Shown here piece by piece: positions 63,901 through 64,000 of a stretch of DNA of 64,000 nucleotides. Source of the DNA: Apostichopus japonicus (Eukaryota; Echinodermata; Holothuroidea; Aspidochirotida; Stichopodidae). Position numbers and translations under genes: made by a program. Positions within the stretch are counted from its first letter, which is position 1. The number at the start of each line of letters is the position of its first letter. The stretch spans positions 9,543,001 to 9,607,000 of the forward strand of contig NC_092579.1 of the NCBI RefSeq assembly GCF_037975245.1, given 5' to 3'. Under the pieces are notes generated by a model. The model saw only the letters and a program-made list of their open reading frames with translations. It made no database searches and was not told where the DNA came from.

Positions 63901-64000
63901 AGCTCCCCGTGTAGGCACTTGCTGTAAAAGATCGGCAAAAGACGTCATCACCCGGGGTTCGAACCACGGATGCAAAAGAGAGTCTCGATCATCAGCTCGT
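55000..64000 (+). repeat. Overlapping duplications with offsets 1967, 3743 and 4720 bp
   Basis: The markers gagactctcg (58268, 60235) and gtgtatgcac (58364, 60331) give 1967 bp, eleven long plus one short. The markers gatatattaggtgg (58821, 62564) and gtcatccccc (59211, 62954) give 3743 bp, nineteen long plus four short. The tcagccggggctcg copy (57261, 61981) gives 4720 bp. The end of the window, from about 63.3 kb, is again nearly uniform long monomers. Confidence 0.78.

Larger units (their letters stand above)
1..64000 (+). repeat. 165/152-bp tandem satellite array filling the window
   Basis: Every stretch of the window aligns to one monomer. A clean copy is 42041-42205: an AT-rich start (gatattaggcgg, then ttaactaat or ttaattaat), a middle with the length-variable site, a palindromic core ggttcgaacc, and a GC-rich end (gtgcgccgagccatcgcgcc). 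The fixed word atgcaaaagag recurs every 165 bp, or every 152 bp where 13 bp are missing. Most copies differ from consensus at zero to three bases. All copies share one orientation and both window edges fall inside a monomer. No unique DNA, gene, transposon or simple-sequence block interrupts it. Monomers near nucleosome length are common in centromeric and heterochromatic satellites, so a eukaryotic heterochromatic locus is inferred. I do not recognise the family by name. Confidence 0.98.

Noticed and set aside
1-64000. CRISPR array
   Set aside because: The repeat unit is 152-165 bp with no unique spacers; adjacent units are near-identical over their full length.
1-64000. CENP-B box or a known named satellite
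   Set aside because: I could not find the CENP-B core pattern in the consensus, and I do not recognise the monomer as any named family.
1-64000. Protein-coding gene, rDNA, telomere repeat or mobile element embedded in the array
   Set aside because: Every line of sequence reads as the same monomer; no segment longer than a few bases departs from it.

Overview
The whole 64 kb window is one uninterrupted satellite DNA array. A monomer of about 165 bp (about 51.5% GC by counting a consensus copy) repeats head-to-tail, always in the same orientation, from the first base to the last. I estimate about 395 monomers: roughly 308 of the 165-bp class, about 83 of a 152-bp class that lacks 13 bp at one fixed place, and a few rarer length variants (164, 154 and 145 bp). 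Both window edges cut through monomers, so the array is longer than the window. I see no unique sequence, no protein-coding gene, no transposon insertion and no inversion. The many short reading frames that can be drawn are the same satellite frame reappearing once per short monomer, so no CDS is annotated.

This points to a eukaryotic, probably animal, heterochromatic block (centromeric, pericentromeric or subtelomeric; the sequence alone cannot say which). The clearest internal structure is on the minus strand of each monomer. It has a tRNA-like module: a 7-nt acceptor-like start, a D-arm-like hairpin overlapping a degenerate A box, and a perfect B box (GGTTCGAACCC) about 51 nt downstream. 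No 3' acceptor strand pairs with the start and there is no clean anticodon arm. That is the pattern of a degenerate tRNA or tRNA-derived SINE head, so the satellite may have arisen by tandem amplification of a SINE-like unit. I cannot name the species or a matching repeat family.

Layout, using shared private mutations as markers: 0-6 kb, duplicated block at offsets 3198/3515/3363 bp; 5.1-9 kb, 1921-bp 12-mer; 9-14.6 kb, 1927- and 2410-bp units; 14.6-19 kb, 964-bp 6-mer; 16-22.9 kb, 4696-, 1778- and 1789-bp duplications; 22.9-26.8 kb, 1763- and 2892-bp duplications; 26.8-38.7 kb, five staggered copies of a higher-order repeat whose full spacing is 2449 bp (15 monomers); 38.5-40.7 kb, 647-bp 4-mers; 40.7-50 kb, a 2764-bp 17-mer plus an almost mutation-free run of long monomers (41.75-45.38 kb); 49.4-51.5 kb, 977-bp 6-mer; 52.1-54.9 kb, 1307-bp 8-mer; 55-64 kb, 1967-, 3743- and 4720-bp duplications. 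No two regions share the same higher-order period. This suggests ongoing local unequal exchange rather than one chromosome-wide higher-order unit.

Limits: all offsets were read by eye from marker positions, no database or folding program was used, and the SINE or centromere interpretation is inference.
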